From Rachicladosporium sp. CCFEE 5018 (taxonomy: Eukaryota > Ascomycota > Dothideomycetes > Cladosporiales > Cladosporiaceae): a stretch of DNA of 64,000 nt. Position numbers and translations under genes: made by a program. The notes beneath the pieces are model-generated. The model searched no databases. It was not told where the DNA came from and saw only the letters and a list, made by a program, of their open reading frames with translations. Positions 21,407 to 31,478 of the stretch are shown piece after piece. Every line of letters starts with the position of its first letter. Positions within the stretch are counted from its first letter, which is position 1. The DNA is taken from positions 900,791 through 964,790 of the forward strand of contig KZ111148.1 of NCBI GenBank assembly GCA_002077045.2, read 5' to 3'.

Positions 21407-21823
21407 TCACTCTAATCGAGTGCATGAAATCTTTAGACAGTGTGCCGGGGCTGTGGTACAATTGTCGAGAAGTAGTGGGTTAGACATCCGCGTCGAGTCT
21501 GTATCGCAGTACCCGACAAGAAGAGGTCCTGATGTCCACGCTGGCACTTTCGTGACGTCTCCCACAATTGTCGTGTTCTGTGATATCGTGAGGGCATAGC
21601 CAGTGCAGTCGAAATGTTGTTTCCACAAATGGTTTTGCCATCCAAGACATGTTGGCTTTGATGCTGTAATACTGGTCGAGGTCTGAACGACATCCGCAGT
21701 TGTGGACTCAGTAATGGCCGCTTTTTCTGCCTGGGTCAGGAACCCGCGCAGCAGTGGATTCGGGAGCAGAAGTAAGCCTGCCAGCCATATCAAGGCAACC
21801 AGTGTTCGATTTCGGTTTGGCAT
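21407..21823 (-). CDS. Small secreted cysteine-containing protein, copy A
   Basis: 138 residues in one exon, not recognised. The N-terminus has a basic start (MPNRNR) and a hydrophobic stretch of about 15 residues, consistent with a signal peptide. The mature part has about six Cys and an NTT glycosylation site. Size, signal and Cys content resemble fungal small secreted or effector-like proteins; that is only a resemblance. It is antisense-oriented within the tandem family, between A3 and A4, and the same arrangement exists in copy B. There the frame is broken by CAG-to-TAG. Copy A stops at TGA where copy B reads TGG and continues for about 30 residues, so the true C-terminus is uncertain. 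Confidence 0.6.
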   Translation of the reverse strand: MPNRNRTLVALIWLAGLLLLPNPLLRGFLTQAEKAAITESTTADVVQTSTSITASKPTCLGWQNHLWKQHFDCTGYALTISQNTTIVGDVTKVPAWTSGPLLVGYCDTDSTRMSNPLLLDNCTTAPAHCLKISCTRLE

Positions 21824-23166
21824 TGTGACTAGCTAAAGAGTCAGCATGTGCCAGGACCAGATAGGGATGATCATTACGGACTGCCAAGGCGATGGGCGAG
21901 CTGGCTTGTTGGCGTCGCTTATACGTCGCACTGCGAAACTGTGAACGGAATTGTGTATGGAAAAAACAGTAAATTGCGCGACTCTCATGCCCGCGTGTCT
22001 GCAAACGAGATCATAAGTACTTAGGTTTTGGGTCAGGGAGGGGGCGAAGCAAGCATGCAGTGTTGCTTGTAATGGTCAGTCTTTGGTGCACGTGGGGAAC
22101 TCACGAAGGATTCCGCTACCAAGTAGCCATGCCGCTGAATCAAGATCACAACGGGATATGTTGCATGATCAATGAGGTCGCGGGACATACCTTCAGGAGA
22201 ACGATATACTGTCGACTGGATGACTGTACGAATTGTGGCGCATGTCTTGGCTGTCTTCTTTCTCCTTTGTGAGACCATCATCCCGTCTCAACCTTCTGCC
22301 TTCGCACCAGGTCTTCCGGATACGGACTTACCAGCATCTCTAAAACCTTCACACTAAGCCTTGGGGCAAATCTCACGACCAGGTTTTGCGTCCCAGATGC
22401 AGCGCTTGTGCTTGAGAGTGTGAACGGTAGGCGGAGCTATTTTATCCCGGGGCACGAAAGTGACAAGGAGCATGGCAACTGGCCGTCAGGTGTATGCCGC
22501 ACTGGAGTTCGTGAGAGTTCGAATAGGACTATCAAAACGCTGTTGACCGGACGCGCTAGTGGCGGAGACTCACACCACCTGACATGAGGCAGCGGCTGCT
22601 TGCATTGCTGGGACTTCTTCGTTTGGCTAATAAGAAGCAATTTGAAGTGAACGCACCTTACCTTAGGCACGAGATTCACAGCGACAAAGCTCGTCCTCGG
22701 ACGGGTAAGGTCTGTCTCTTGTTGTCTTCTACTCGCATTGTATTCCGTCTGTTGATCCGCTCTCGGCTCCGGTCTACATTGAAAGATCACATACGTTCGG
22801 AATGCCTGCACTGACCCGCGATATGGCACAAACGCACTGCGAGGCCGTGGTAGGTCAGTCTTAGTACACGGGTTTCCAATCTCTTTCCGCTCTTCATCAG
22901 TGCCATCCATCCATTGACTATTTGCTACCTCCGCCTTGTGAATCTACGGTGGCTTGACCAAAGCCACTGTCAAACCGACCGTCGCAGCGAGATCTAACTC
23001 GCGAGCTCCGGCGAGGGTCTTCAGGATTTCCATTGGACAGTCTTACAGCGCTGCATTTGGACTCACCTGTCTCTCGAGGCTACACGTGTCACACCAGCCG
23101 TTCCAGGCACGACCGCGGGAGCATACCACAGACTCAGGCCTTCACAAAAGCGGACACACAGCCGAC
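21824..23166. other. Intergenic between the secreted protein and A4
   Basis: 1.3 kb, conserved in copy B (57,059-58,365) at roughly 85-90%. Short ORFs here are not better conserved in protein than in DNA, so I do not call a gene. It presumably contains the divergent promoters. Confidence 0.5.
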
Positions 23167-24588
23167 ATGGCACCACCGTGTCGGCGTCTTGAGAGAATCC
23201 AATGTATGCTTGAAGAAGTCAAGCGCCGAATACAAGAAGAGGCGAAGCTTGCCACCTTGCGCAGTAGCCTAGAAGCTACCATCGAGGCATCTCAGGCCGA
23301 AGAGGCTCAGGTTCTCCTACAGCGAAACGAGCTCTACGCCGCGCTTGTACTGCACCAAGAGCAAGTGCACACGAAAGCGGCCGAGATCGACGCAGCCATG
23401 GATGCTGCCAAAGCCCGTCGAGATGGCGATGAACGGCAATCTCGGCACATAGAGGCGCAGATTGGATGGCTACAGACCGTGAGTCTCATTAATGCACTGC
23501 TGCTGTACTTTACTGACGTACTGTCGTAGTCAGCATTGATGCAGGCCCTAGCGCTTCCTGAATCAGACGACCCTGTTCCGAAAATTGTAGTCTTGGAGCC
23601 CGTAGAAATGATGCCTTTCAACCAGAAGTCGTACCTACAACGCCAGCTCACTGCCTTGCGACTTTACAGGATCTCAGAGCACTTCGTGTGGCCCGAGGCC
23701 GGCATGTCTACCGATGGACGAATCGTGAATGAACCGATGTACTTAGTGATGCTCGAGCACAATCTCTGCAACGACAAGTACTCCTCGGTCTCCGGTCTTG
23801 TGAACGACTTCAAGCTCATAGCGGCGAACGCTCGTACTCACTACGGCGACGATCACGATCTGACTCATGCTGCCGTGAAGATGCAAGAAAGATTCCTGTC
23901 CACGATCGAGGCTATGCCAGCTGCAGACAAGAATCTAGAGGCATGTGCTCCAGTCGCGCGTATCATGTGGCGTCCACGTGGAGACATACTAACAGGGAAC
24001 TAGGAAGGCGAAGTCGAGGACAACCGCGACACGGTAGCAGACGAAGTATGTAACGATACTTCCGACGGTAACAGGACTGTCGCTCCCAGCGATGGAAGCC
24101 ACGATTATACTGCAGGCGCAATGCCTCGTATCGAACCACCGCGTGCACTCTATCGCTCGATCCGTATTGGACGGGACTGGACCATCAACCCCAAGCAATG
24201 GGATAAGCTGTCTGATAAGCGCAGACGATCTATCGAGCGTGCCCGCAGCATACTAGACACACCGGAAGGGCAAGTAGCGACAAAGACTTGCGAGGGGTGC
24301 AAAGCTTATGATCGTGCATGCATGGTGTTCAAAGATCATGTACGTCGCGAGCGTTTCGCTGCAGATGAGACGTGTGCGTTGGCATGTGGTAGGTGTCGCA
24401 TGGAGCAGGTTCGTTGCTCACTACAAGACGATGACTGTACTCAGGTCACGGCTTCACAGCTGGAGTCAGGAGCTGCGAGGAAGACACCGCCACGGAGATC
24501 ATACCAGGATCTGGAGACTACTATCGAAGGTCATTCGCGCAAGCGGAAGCGCACGCTATCGCAAAGATTTCGCCCTGGGGAAGCTTAG
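23167..24588 (+). CDS. Tandem family member A4: coiled coil + bromodomain-like + six-Cys cluster
   Basis: The most complete member. Exon 1 (23167-23478, 104 codons) is a coiled coil opening MAPPCRRLER. After a phase-0 intron of 51 nt, exon 2 from 23530 holds a bromodomain-like fold (EPMYLVMLEHNL, then VNDFKLIAANARTHYGDDHD). The usual acetyl-lysine Asn is replaced: the expected Tyr-Asn reads His-Tyr. The last exon (from about 24004) carries the conserved W...ILDTPEG helix and the cluster CEGC-x6-C ... CGRC-x6-CSL, then a basic tail (HSRKRKRT). The splice between exons 2 and 3 is unclear: frame needs a phase-0 donor and only a poor one (GTCGCG) is present near 23,956. Protein about 440 residues, probably nuclear. 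Copy B has the same gene with a lost start and a stop. Confidence 0.65.
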
Positions 24589-24832
24589 CAACGTGCTTAG
24601 CAATGGGAGCGTTGGATGCTCCGTACTTCGAAGATAGATGGCAGATGCTTATGCTTGGTTATCGTACTCGAGGACTTTACAGCTCTCATTGTGACAGTGA
24701 TGATGTGGATCGAGGGTGGGTGCCAGGTCGCTCCTTCCTTAAGTTCGCATATCAAATTCCGAGCGGAGCACTTCCACCTGGCATGCGACATCTGAATACG
24801 TATGATCGTAACCAACAACACGTTAGTCCACA

Positions 24833-25600
24833 ATGGCGAGCAATTTGCAAATTCTGCGAGATCAGCTTGATGCTCTGGAGAAGAAGGAGAAGTTACTCCT
24901 CGACCGGAAGCGGTGCAACGAAGAGGCGCGGCAGACGCTCGACGAACAATATCGCCGCGAGAGCCAACGCCTAGTTCAGGAAGCTGATCAGATTCTCGCT
25001 GAACTCGACGCCGTTCGTCACGTAGACACAGTCAGTGAGCACCACCGAGCAATGATAGACGAAGCTCAGCTGATATTTACTTTTCAGGTGACCACCGACA
25101 CAGCTGGTATCTCTACAAGCGTGCAACCTGTACAGTCCTCGACCCCATCGTCAACGACTGCATTCACGATGTCAGTCTCTTCTACGGCCCCCTCCGGAAG
25201 AATGCTCGTCACAGATCGCCACAACCGAAGTCGATACGGAGACCCTTACGTAAAGCCTGCTAGCATCTCAGCTGGAGTGTGGGCAAGCAAGACCGCAAAG
25301 GACAAGCAAAGTCTCAGCCACGTTGGTCGTATTGACGACACTGCCGCGGGAATGCCATCGCCAAGGTCCTGCACAGCATGCGTCGACAGTGGGAGAAGCA
25401 GCAGCTGCAGGATCTACACGACCGAGGCATACGCGAAGCATTGCAGGACAGGTACAGGAGGCTCTTGCAGCAATTGTCTGGTGCGCTGTTGTCGCTGCTC
25501 GTTGGTGCCGGCCAAGGGTGTGACTAGCAACTCGCAGCCAGGAGCGACAGATGATGATGAAGAGTCTCTGCCGAAGAGACAGCAGTTCGAGGGAAAGTGA
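24833..25600 (+). CDS. Tandem family member A5: coiled coil + six-Cys cluster
   Basis: Open throughout as one frame of 255 codons, but probably spliced: exon 1 24833-25030 (66 codons), intron 25031-25087 ending TTTTCAG, exon 2 25088-25600, giving 236 residues. Exon 1 is a coiled coil (MASNLQ start, RQTLDEQYRRESQRL segment). Exon 2 is Ser/Thr-rich, then RIDDTAAG and the Cys cluster CTAC-x8-C ... CSNC-x5/6-C, then an acidic/basic tail (TDDDEESLPKRQ). No bromodomain. An extra adjacent Cys pair near the end of the cluster is unusual for the family. Its positional partner B5 is only about 45% identical in the first exon. Confidence 0.62.
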   Translation: MASNLQILRDQLDALEKKEKLLLDRKRCNEEARQTLDEQYRRESQRLVQEADQILAELDAVRHVDTVSEHHRAMIDEAQLIFTFQVTTDTAGISTSVQPVQSSTPSSTTAFTMSVSSTAPSGRMLVTDRHNRSRYGDPYVKPASISAGVWASKTAKDKQSLSHVGRIDDTAAGMPSPRSCTACVDSGRSSSCRIYTTEAYAKHCRTGTGGSCSNCLVRCCRCSLVPAKGVTSNSQPGATDDDEESLPKRQQFEGK

Positions 25601-25966
25601 TGGCGCAGGAGAGTGTCAGAGATCTGGGTGAGGCTGGGAGACATGCATAACATGTATACCAGCTGCTTAAGTCGACGCTATGGAACCTTCAGTCGACCCT
25701 TCGATATACACATCACTGACGTGTATTCCTGCTCGTAATCAGTATCTGGCGCCTATGACTGGGGGAGCCTTCACTTGTGCGTTTATAACTCACTACAATG
25801 TAATGATGGTCCTGGCAGGGCCGCTGAAGAACAGAGCTGCGCCGTGCGTCGCTCCTTCCCTGGATTTCGACGGCGCACGTCACTGTCGTCGCCACTTCCT
25901 TCAGCAGAAGACCACCTTCGACATCAGCTGTGCTCCACAACAACTTCGCTAGAAGGCTGGCGCAGC
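25601..25966. other. Intergenic between A5 and A6
   Basis: 366 bp; no supported feature beyond the presumed A6 promoter. Confidence 0.4.
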
Positions 25967-26860
25967 ATGGCGGACCATAAGCGCAAGTTGCGTGAATACC
26001 TCACGACTTCACTGCAGCAGGCTAGAGCCAGCGCTGCTGCCGCCGAAGAGGCGCTGCGGGCACTAGACGAAGCGGAGCAGCACGCCATCTCCAACAGGGT
26101 ACTTGGCGATGATTTGACGGGAGCCCAGCACGTTACTGAGCAGGCAAGAATCAATCATTTGAGACAATATCGAAGGCTCGAGCTAACGCGCACCTTGCAG
26201 AGAGCGGCAGGCGACGAAGTCGAGGAAGCTGGCCTGTTTGTTCCGCTCAATGTGACGACGGGCCACGCTACAAAGCGCGCGAAGAGGGTGTCAAGTGAGC
26301 CGATGGTAGAGCAGGAGCTTGCATTGCATGGTGCATCCGAAGTTTCAGGACCTCTGTGGAACGGTGGCCTCGTCCACTCCACCATGAAAGCCAGTGAAGT
26401 TCCTCGCGACGGTGTCACGAACAGCATCACAGGGAATACCAACATCACGCTGATCGACGTTAGCGGCACTCACAAAGAGACCTGCCCGCTCGCCCATGAC
26501 CAGAGTAATTACCTGATCCAGGTCAAGCCAAGCAAGCTGAGCGACGCGGACTGGGCGGCGGCGAAACGCGAACACAAGCTTGGTCTGACTCATGTACACT
26601 ATATGGTCGAGACCGACTTCGGTATGAAGGCAGCAAGTGCATGCGAGCATTGCGTCGAGATCGGGGAATCGGCTTTCTGCACTGTCTACAAGCCTGCCGT
26701 GCGCCTTGCACATTACGGTCCGGGGAAGGGATACAAGTGCAGCACGTGCGTGGAGAACGCACTGATGTGCAGCTTCAGTCCATGGGCGGCTGATAAGCGG
26801 GCGAACAGGAAGGATTCACTGGCTAAGCGCCACGCTGATTGTGTTAATGGGATGGCTTGA
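25967..26860 (+). CDS. Tandem family member A6: coiled coil + six-Cys cluster
   Basis: The ATG at 25967 is preferred over upstream in-frame codons because the coiled coil starts there (MADHKRKLREYL). An intron 26132-26200 with a good branch (GAGCTAAC) and CTTGCAG acceptor is likely; its 69 nt are in frame, so retention also leaves an open frame. Spliced length is 274 residues. The long linker includes a Lys/Arg-rich patch (KRAKRV). Then come a Trp helix (SDADWAAAKREH) and the cluster CEHC-x8-C ... CSTC-x6-CSF. The residues YLIQVKPSK and THVHYMVET align with YLVRPANRK and THPHHITQT in B6, showing common descent although overall identity is about 30%. No bromodomain. Confidence 0.62.
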   Translation: MADHKRKLREYLTTSLQQARASAAAAEEALRALDEAEQHAISNRVLGDDLTGAQHVTEQARINHLRQYRRLELTRTLQRAAGDEVEEAGLFVPLNVTTGHATKRAKRVSSEPMVEQELALHGASEVSGPLWNGGLVHSTMKASEVPRDGVTNSITGNTNITLIDVSGTHKETCPLAHDQSNYLIQVKPSKLSDADWAAAKREHKLGLTHVHYMVETDFGMKAASACEHCVEIGESAFCTVYKPAVRLAHYGPGKGYKCSTCVENALMCSFSPWAADKRANRKDSLAKRHADCVNGMA

Positions 26861-27127
26861 AGTAGTCAGAGCTCTCCCGGGTGGTCAACGATAAGCAGGA
26901 CCTACGTAGCAGATGGCGGTTCGAGGGTATACTGAAGGCCCTTGTCCGTGTGGAACCCGGCAACAGTATCCACTGGAGAGTAGAGGGCTCGGCGCAGTAT
27001 TGCATTGGAGATCATTGACGGAGGAGTGGTGTGCGGGTGCTGATTAGGGGTCGATTTCCATGAACTAAACGCCACCCCCCCAACCAGGACGCGGTACATG
27101 CTCTCCCACATACCCTTCCGTCTTCAC

Positions 27128-28480
27128 TTATTTCAACGCAGCATCGATCTCCCGACTCAGACGCTCAGCCAGTGCTCGCCGACTCTCATCCTCGCCCTGC
27201 ATCAAATTCGCAACAACGGCGACGCTGTTCATCGTTGTCCCAGCCCGCAGCTGCGGTAGCAAATTGCACAGGTTACGGAACACTGGGATGTCCGGCAACC
27301 TTCCGAAGCCAATCCAGTCTAGCTTCGCAAGCGAGAAGTGCTCTGCAACACTGAGCGAGGAGCGGATAATAGCATTACTCCAGGTTTCGTTCTCCTTGAC
27401 GCCGTTGCAAACTTCACCGTAGTTCACGGCGATGTTCTGTATTCGTCGCACCAAGATGGTAATGATCAGCTCACTCAGCGATGCGAGTGCCAATGTACCC
27501 AGCCAAGCTAGCTGCCACCAAGCGGCCATGTTGACCATGCAGATTACGGACGCTGCGCATGCAACGGAACCAGACAGTATCCAAAGCCAGTGAAGAAGAT
27601 TGTTGCGGGCGGTGCGATTGAAAGTGTAGGTCATCCGCGCCCACGTCTCCAGCGTGTCCTGACGTGCCACAAAGATGATCTTACCACCTTCAGACCGCTG
27701 GTAGATCGCGTGACGACGTGTTGGGTCCTCCTTGATGCGGCGGTCCAGAATGTCCTTCGTGCGCACCATAGGAGCGAAGCTTACGCTCAGAGAAGCGGTC
27801 CAATGAGACGTATAGGAGAGAAAGAGAACCGACGACCATATGTCGCCTTGGAGGATGCTGAGGATGGTGCCGGTGAGAAGGAGCAGCCCGGCAAGGAGGG
27901 AGATCAGGCTCAGACATATGATCTCGAAGCGGACAGAGGCACTCTCGATGGTCGACTTCTCGGTTTTAGAAGAGACTCTGGCCGGGCGTGCGACGCCCTG
28001 AATATCTTCCAGATGCACAATAACAAGATCGTTCTGGGGGTAGCGTGAGGGCTGGTAGCCAAGTACATCCGCGAGCCAGAAGTTACCGCCGGAGACAGGC
28101 AGCTCACTGAAGCTGATGTCGGTCTTCACATCGAGAACGCCAATATCGGCTTTACACATCTCGGTTGCAGGATGGATCGACTGCTGCTGAGACACTACGT
28201 GATTGACCAGCATCTTGAACGGTGCCAGCACACCACCGACCATCATGGTATGAGGCCATCGAAATATCCCTGGATTGGGCTGGTTATACAGCCTGACCGC
28301 ACTTGCTGCGGCCCGGGGGTTGTGCAGGACTGCCAGAAGGGCCAAGGGGTCGAAGGAAAGTTCCTGGCTGGTCGTGCGTAGTGATGCTGGTAGGATATCG
28401 CCCAAGGGTAGAGAAGCTGCTGCTCCTTTGGCAGAGATACTCAGCAGAGTCCATAGGGGAATCCAAGAGTGGCCAGACAT
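27128..28480 (-). CDS. Multi-span membrane protein, copy A (C-terminus shortened)
   Basis: 450 residues, one exon, family not recognised. The N-terminus is hydrophobic and could be a signal anchor. Clear transmembrane stretches lie at about residues 185-215 and 220-240, with a hydrophobic pair near 300-350. Between them is a charged loop (KDILDRRIKEDPTRRHAIYQR). Copy B encodes a 479-residue version, over 90% identical, which continues past this stop: copy A has TAA (27,128-27,130) where copy B has CAA, and the following sequence is still similar (VKTEGYVGEHVP against VKREGYVGEHLP). The last 29 residues are thus missing in copy A. It marks the right border of the tandem family in both copies. 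Confidence 0.72.
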   Translation of the reverse strand: MSGHSWIPLWTLLSISAKGAAASLPLGDILPASLRTTSQELSFDPLALLAVLHNPRAAASAVRLYNQPNPGIFRWPHTMMVGGVLAPFKMLVNHVVSQQQSIHPATEMCKADIGVLDVKTDISFSELPVSGGNFWLADVLGYQPSRYPQNDLVIVHLEDIQGVARPARVSSKTEKSTIESASVRFEIICLSLISLLAGLLLLTGTILSILQGDIWSSVLFLSYTSHWTASLSVSFAPMVRTKDILDRRIKEDPTRRHAIYQRSEGGKIIFVARQDTLETWARMTYTFNRTARNNLLHWLWILSGSVACAASVICMVNMAAWWQLAWLGTLALASLSELIITILVRRIQNIAVNYGEVCNGVKENETWSNAIIRSSLSVAEHFSLAKLDWIGFGRLPDIPVFRNLCNLLPQLRAGTTMNSVAVVANLMQGEDESRRALAERLSREIDAALK

Positions 28481-29075
28481 CCTGCCTCCCAGAGTTGCCC
28501 GAACGAAGTCCCTGTACTATATGCAGCACCCTTCAGCGGCCCAGGGCCGACACGGTGTCCGTGATCGTGAGCGGCAACATGTACCCGTAGAACATCCTCA
28601 GCGGATTGTGTGTTAATCATATGAGGTTAGAGAGGACGATAAAGAGATTTTGTTACCTGTACCAGGCGAAGCTGGTGCGCCTCATCAGCCCCCGAGTCGT
28701 CCGCGACGCACACGGCGTAAAACGGCGTCTGCACAGTGTGCATGATTAGCGTCGCGGTGAAAAGGCCCAATGATAACGAAGATGATCTGGTGCGGACGCC
28801 TACACTGCACTGGATTCGATTCCTCTGCCAAACCTGTCGCAGAAATGTACCTGTAGAAGGCTGGGATAGATTGAAGAATCGCCAATCGCTGACCGAGCGC
28901 TCGAAGCGTGACTTCCAGTTCCTCGAAACCTGCTTAGGTAAGGTGGTGATCCCTGACTTCAGCACCGCCGCCTTAGTCGATGCGAGTACGCGTCAGTGTG
29001 TTCCAAAGCAATCACATCACTCATGACGATACTATAATCAATATCGCTGCGTGCGGCGACATCCGAAGAGCCACC
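28481..29075. other. Divergent intergenic region between membrane protein and AKR1
   Basis: 595 bp. A minus-strand frame conserved with copy B crosses 28,441-28,965 (segment AVCVADDSGADEAHQL), possibly an untraced exon, but it lacks an ATG. Otherwise it presumably contains both promoters. Confidence 0.4.
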
Positions 29076-31478
29076 ATGTCTTCTCACGACACATCGTCAT
29101 CCTCTGACGACTCCAGCAGACGAGACCGGCTGAGTGACTCCTCCAAAGATGGCCTCGATAAGGTCGAGCTCAGCGACTTGGACTCGACTCCACCGAAACT
29201 GCCCATAGAGCAGGATCTGATGCAACTGGCGCGACTGGGCGAATTACGGGCAATACAAAAGCTATTCGATAGCGGCACATACAATGCAAAGTCAAGGGAC
29301 GATCAGGGCATCACAGCGCTGCATGTATGTAGACATAGCAGTATTATAGCAATCAGTACACCTGCTGATGATCATCTCAGTGGGCTGCTATCAACGGACA
29401 TCATGCGCTGTGTCACTTCCTTCTCCAGTCTGGCGCCGATGTGAACGCGAAAGGCGGCGATGCTGAAGCGACCCCAGTCCTCTGGGCGAGTAAGCGATGT
29501 CACCTGCAGGTGCTTCAACTTCTTCTCGCGAACGGAGCGGATCCGTTAGCTCGCGATGATCAAGGCTACAACCTTCTGCACTCTGCCACATTGGACGGCA
29601 ATATTCTGCAATTGACTCTCCTACTTCACCAGCCAGATCTGCCCGTCGATGTTCCCGACACACAAGGTCACACGAGTCTCATGTGGGCCGCGTACAAAGG
29701 CTATCCATCGTGCATCGATTTGCTGCTGCGATGGGGAGCAAACGTGTACGCCGTGGACGACATGGGATTTACTGCACTGCATTGGGCGCTCGTCAAAGGC
29801 AACTACGCCTGCATTCAGAAGCTTGTAGAGTATGGCAGCGATCGCTTTGCAGTGAGCAAGGCCCAAGACGGCGCGACCGAAGGCGACACACCGGCGATGA
29901 CTGCCGCGAAGATGAAGTCGGACGTTCAGTGGCGTAAGGCGTTGCTGGACTCTGGCTTCGACGAGCACGGCAATCCGATCTCGTTCCCAATACCATTCGT
30001 CAACGACAGGCGACTCTTCTTCCAGCGGTTCTTTTTCCTTTGGCCGTTTGTTCTCGGCGGCTTGCAGCTTCACATGCTCGCCTACATGCTGGTCTATCTT
30101 TCGATTCCCGGAGTCCTCATCGTCGGCTATGCCTTACAGTACACTGTGCAGAGGCTGTTCCGATGGGCGCCGAGCGAGATGAACAGTATGCACAAGACGC
30201 CTTTCCTGGCCGGCATTTTTGCAGCCACATTCTTCTGGGTTGGCGTCCGTTACGTCTTTGCCATACTACCTAGTGCGTTCTGTCTTCTCTCCAAGCAATG
30301 CACTCTCGCTAACAGCTATCAGATACCTTCACCTCCAATTTCTTCCTCAATATCGCATTCACCACATGCTACGGCTTCTGCGCATACTTCTACTACCTCA
30401 CGATGACTAGCGATCCCGGCTACATACCCAAGAGCAGCAGTCGCGGCCAAACGAAGAAAACGATTGACGACCTGCTTGATCATAGCGCATTCAACGAACA
30501 GCATTTCTGTACACTATGTATGATACGAAAACCACTGCGGAGTAAGCATTGCCGTCGCTGCGGGCGATGCGTCGCGAAGGAGGACCAGTAAGCCACAATG
30601 CTATATGTGGTGTCGATATCAGATTACTGACAGTGATCTCCAGCCACTGCCCATGGGTCGACAACTGCGTAGCAGTAAACAACCACAAGCACTTCGTTCT
30701 GTACATCCTCTTTCTGATCCTCGGTATCGGCCTGCTAATTCGACTTACTCTTGCTTGTATGATTCATCTTGTCATTCTCCCCTCCTTGAATCCTCCTGAC
30801 CATGTTACAGACATCGAAGCCCTCCCATCACCACCCTCCTCATCACTTCATTGCGAGATCCTCTCTCCCGAGCTCTGCGCTCAGTGGTCGAAAGACCCTC
30901 TCACCCTCGTCACCAATGCCTGGGCAGCCCTTCAGCTGAGCTGGACGTTCATGCTGGTGTTCGTGCACTTCACCCAGATCGCCCGTGGGGTCACGACCTA
31001 CGAGTCAATGCGTACGAATCATCTAGCTCCAAACCCTGTCACGTCAGCCCTCACCTCGGGTACTCTAGACCCCGAGATCGCAGGTCTAACAGCTTCGGGC
31101 GGAGGACCTGACCTCTCCGGTAATGGCGCGTCCGGGCATGCCCATGGGAAGGCGAAGAAGAAGAAAGACGGCTTCTTTGCGTCCTGGTCCCGCACACTGG
31201 ACGTCTTCTTCACGATCGCCTTCCAAGGATACAACAAGAGCCGCGACCCTTCATCCCCTCGCCCTGTCAAACGCACCAATCCCTTTACCAGAGGGGTTGT
31301 GCGTAACTGTACGGATTTCTGGGGCGATGGCGGGGCTTTTGGGGGGAGAGAGAGCGGCGTGTCAATGCTAGGCGGAGAACGAGTGGACTATAGGATGATG
31401 TATGAGGTGCCACGGGGTGGAGCCGGCAGCTATAGGGGAGGATATGAAGCTGTTGACGGTGGCGAGGGAGAAGTATAG
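29076..31478 (+). CDS. AKR1: Ankyrin-repeat DHHC palmitoyltransferase AKR1
   Basis: S-acyltransferase that attaches palmitate to Cys of proteins trafficked through Golgi and endosomes. Four exons (29076-29324, 29381-30272, 30323-30587, 30644-31478) give 746 residues. The acidic Ser-rich N-terminus is followed by about five ankyrin repeats (residues 45-250, with GADPLARDDQGYNLLH-type repeats). Then come hydrophobic spans, the TSDPGY (DPG) motif, and the Cys-rich CTLCMIRKPLRSKHCRRCGRC segment. The DHHC motif itself is rebuilt across intron 3 (GAC-CA/C-CAC-TGC). Two further spans and a TTxE-like motif (TTYESM) follow. The disordered C-terminus is Gly-rich. The ATG has a CCACC context. All introns (50-56 nt) are GT-AG. 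Confidence 0.94.

Larger units (their letters stand above)
9556..28825. repeat. Copy A of a large direct repeat
   Basis: This block has the same gene order and orientation as 48,352-64,000. Matching anchors are GST start 9,888/48,684, STEEP1-like start 10,501/49,302, ADA2 start 13,425/52,294, kinase start 13,898/52,762 and membrane-protein start 28,480/63,645. The coordinate offset is about 38.8 kb on the left and 35.2 kb on the right, because copy A contains about 3.3 kb more in the tandem family. Nucleotide identity varies sharply by position, from complete over about 210 bp of ADA2 to about 90% in the kinase domain, and lower in the family array. The right limit is approximate because the window ends while copy B still matches. 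Confidence 0.9.

Noticed and set aside
22033..22281. Minus-strand ORF conserved with copy B at 57,268-57,570
   Set aside because: Protein identity is lower than DNA identity, the start is not conserved, and no motif is seen. It behaves like noncoding DNA.
23940..24004. Calling A4 a pseudogene because no clean donor links the bromodomain exon to the Cys exon
   Set aside because: The same arrangement is kept in copy B and both exons are well preserved; a weak phase-0 donor may be used, so I left A4 as a gene with an uncertain junction.
28441..28965. Minus-strand split frame (AVCVADDSGADEAHQL ... DVLRVHVAA) upstream of the membrane protein, also present in copy B
   Set aside because: It has plausible splice sites, but no ATG, differing ends in the two copies, and overlap with the membrane-protein start. 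Not enough to call a gene; RNA-seq would settle it.
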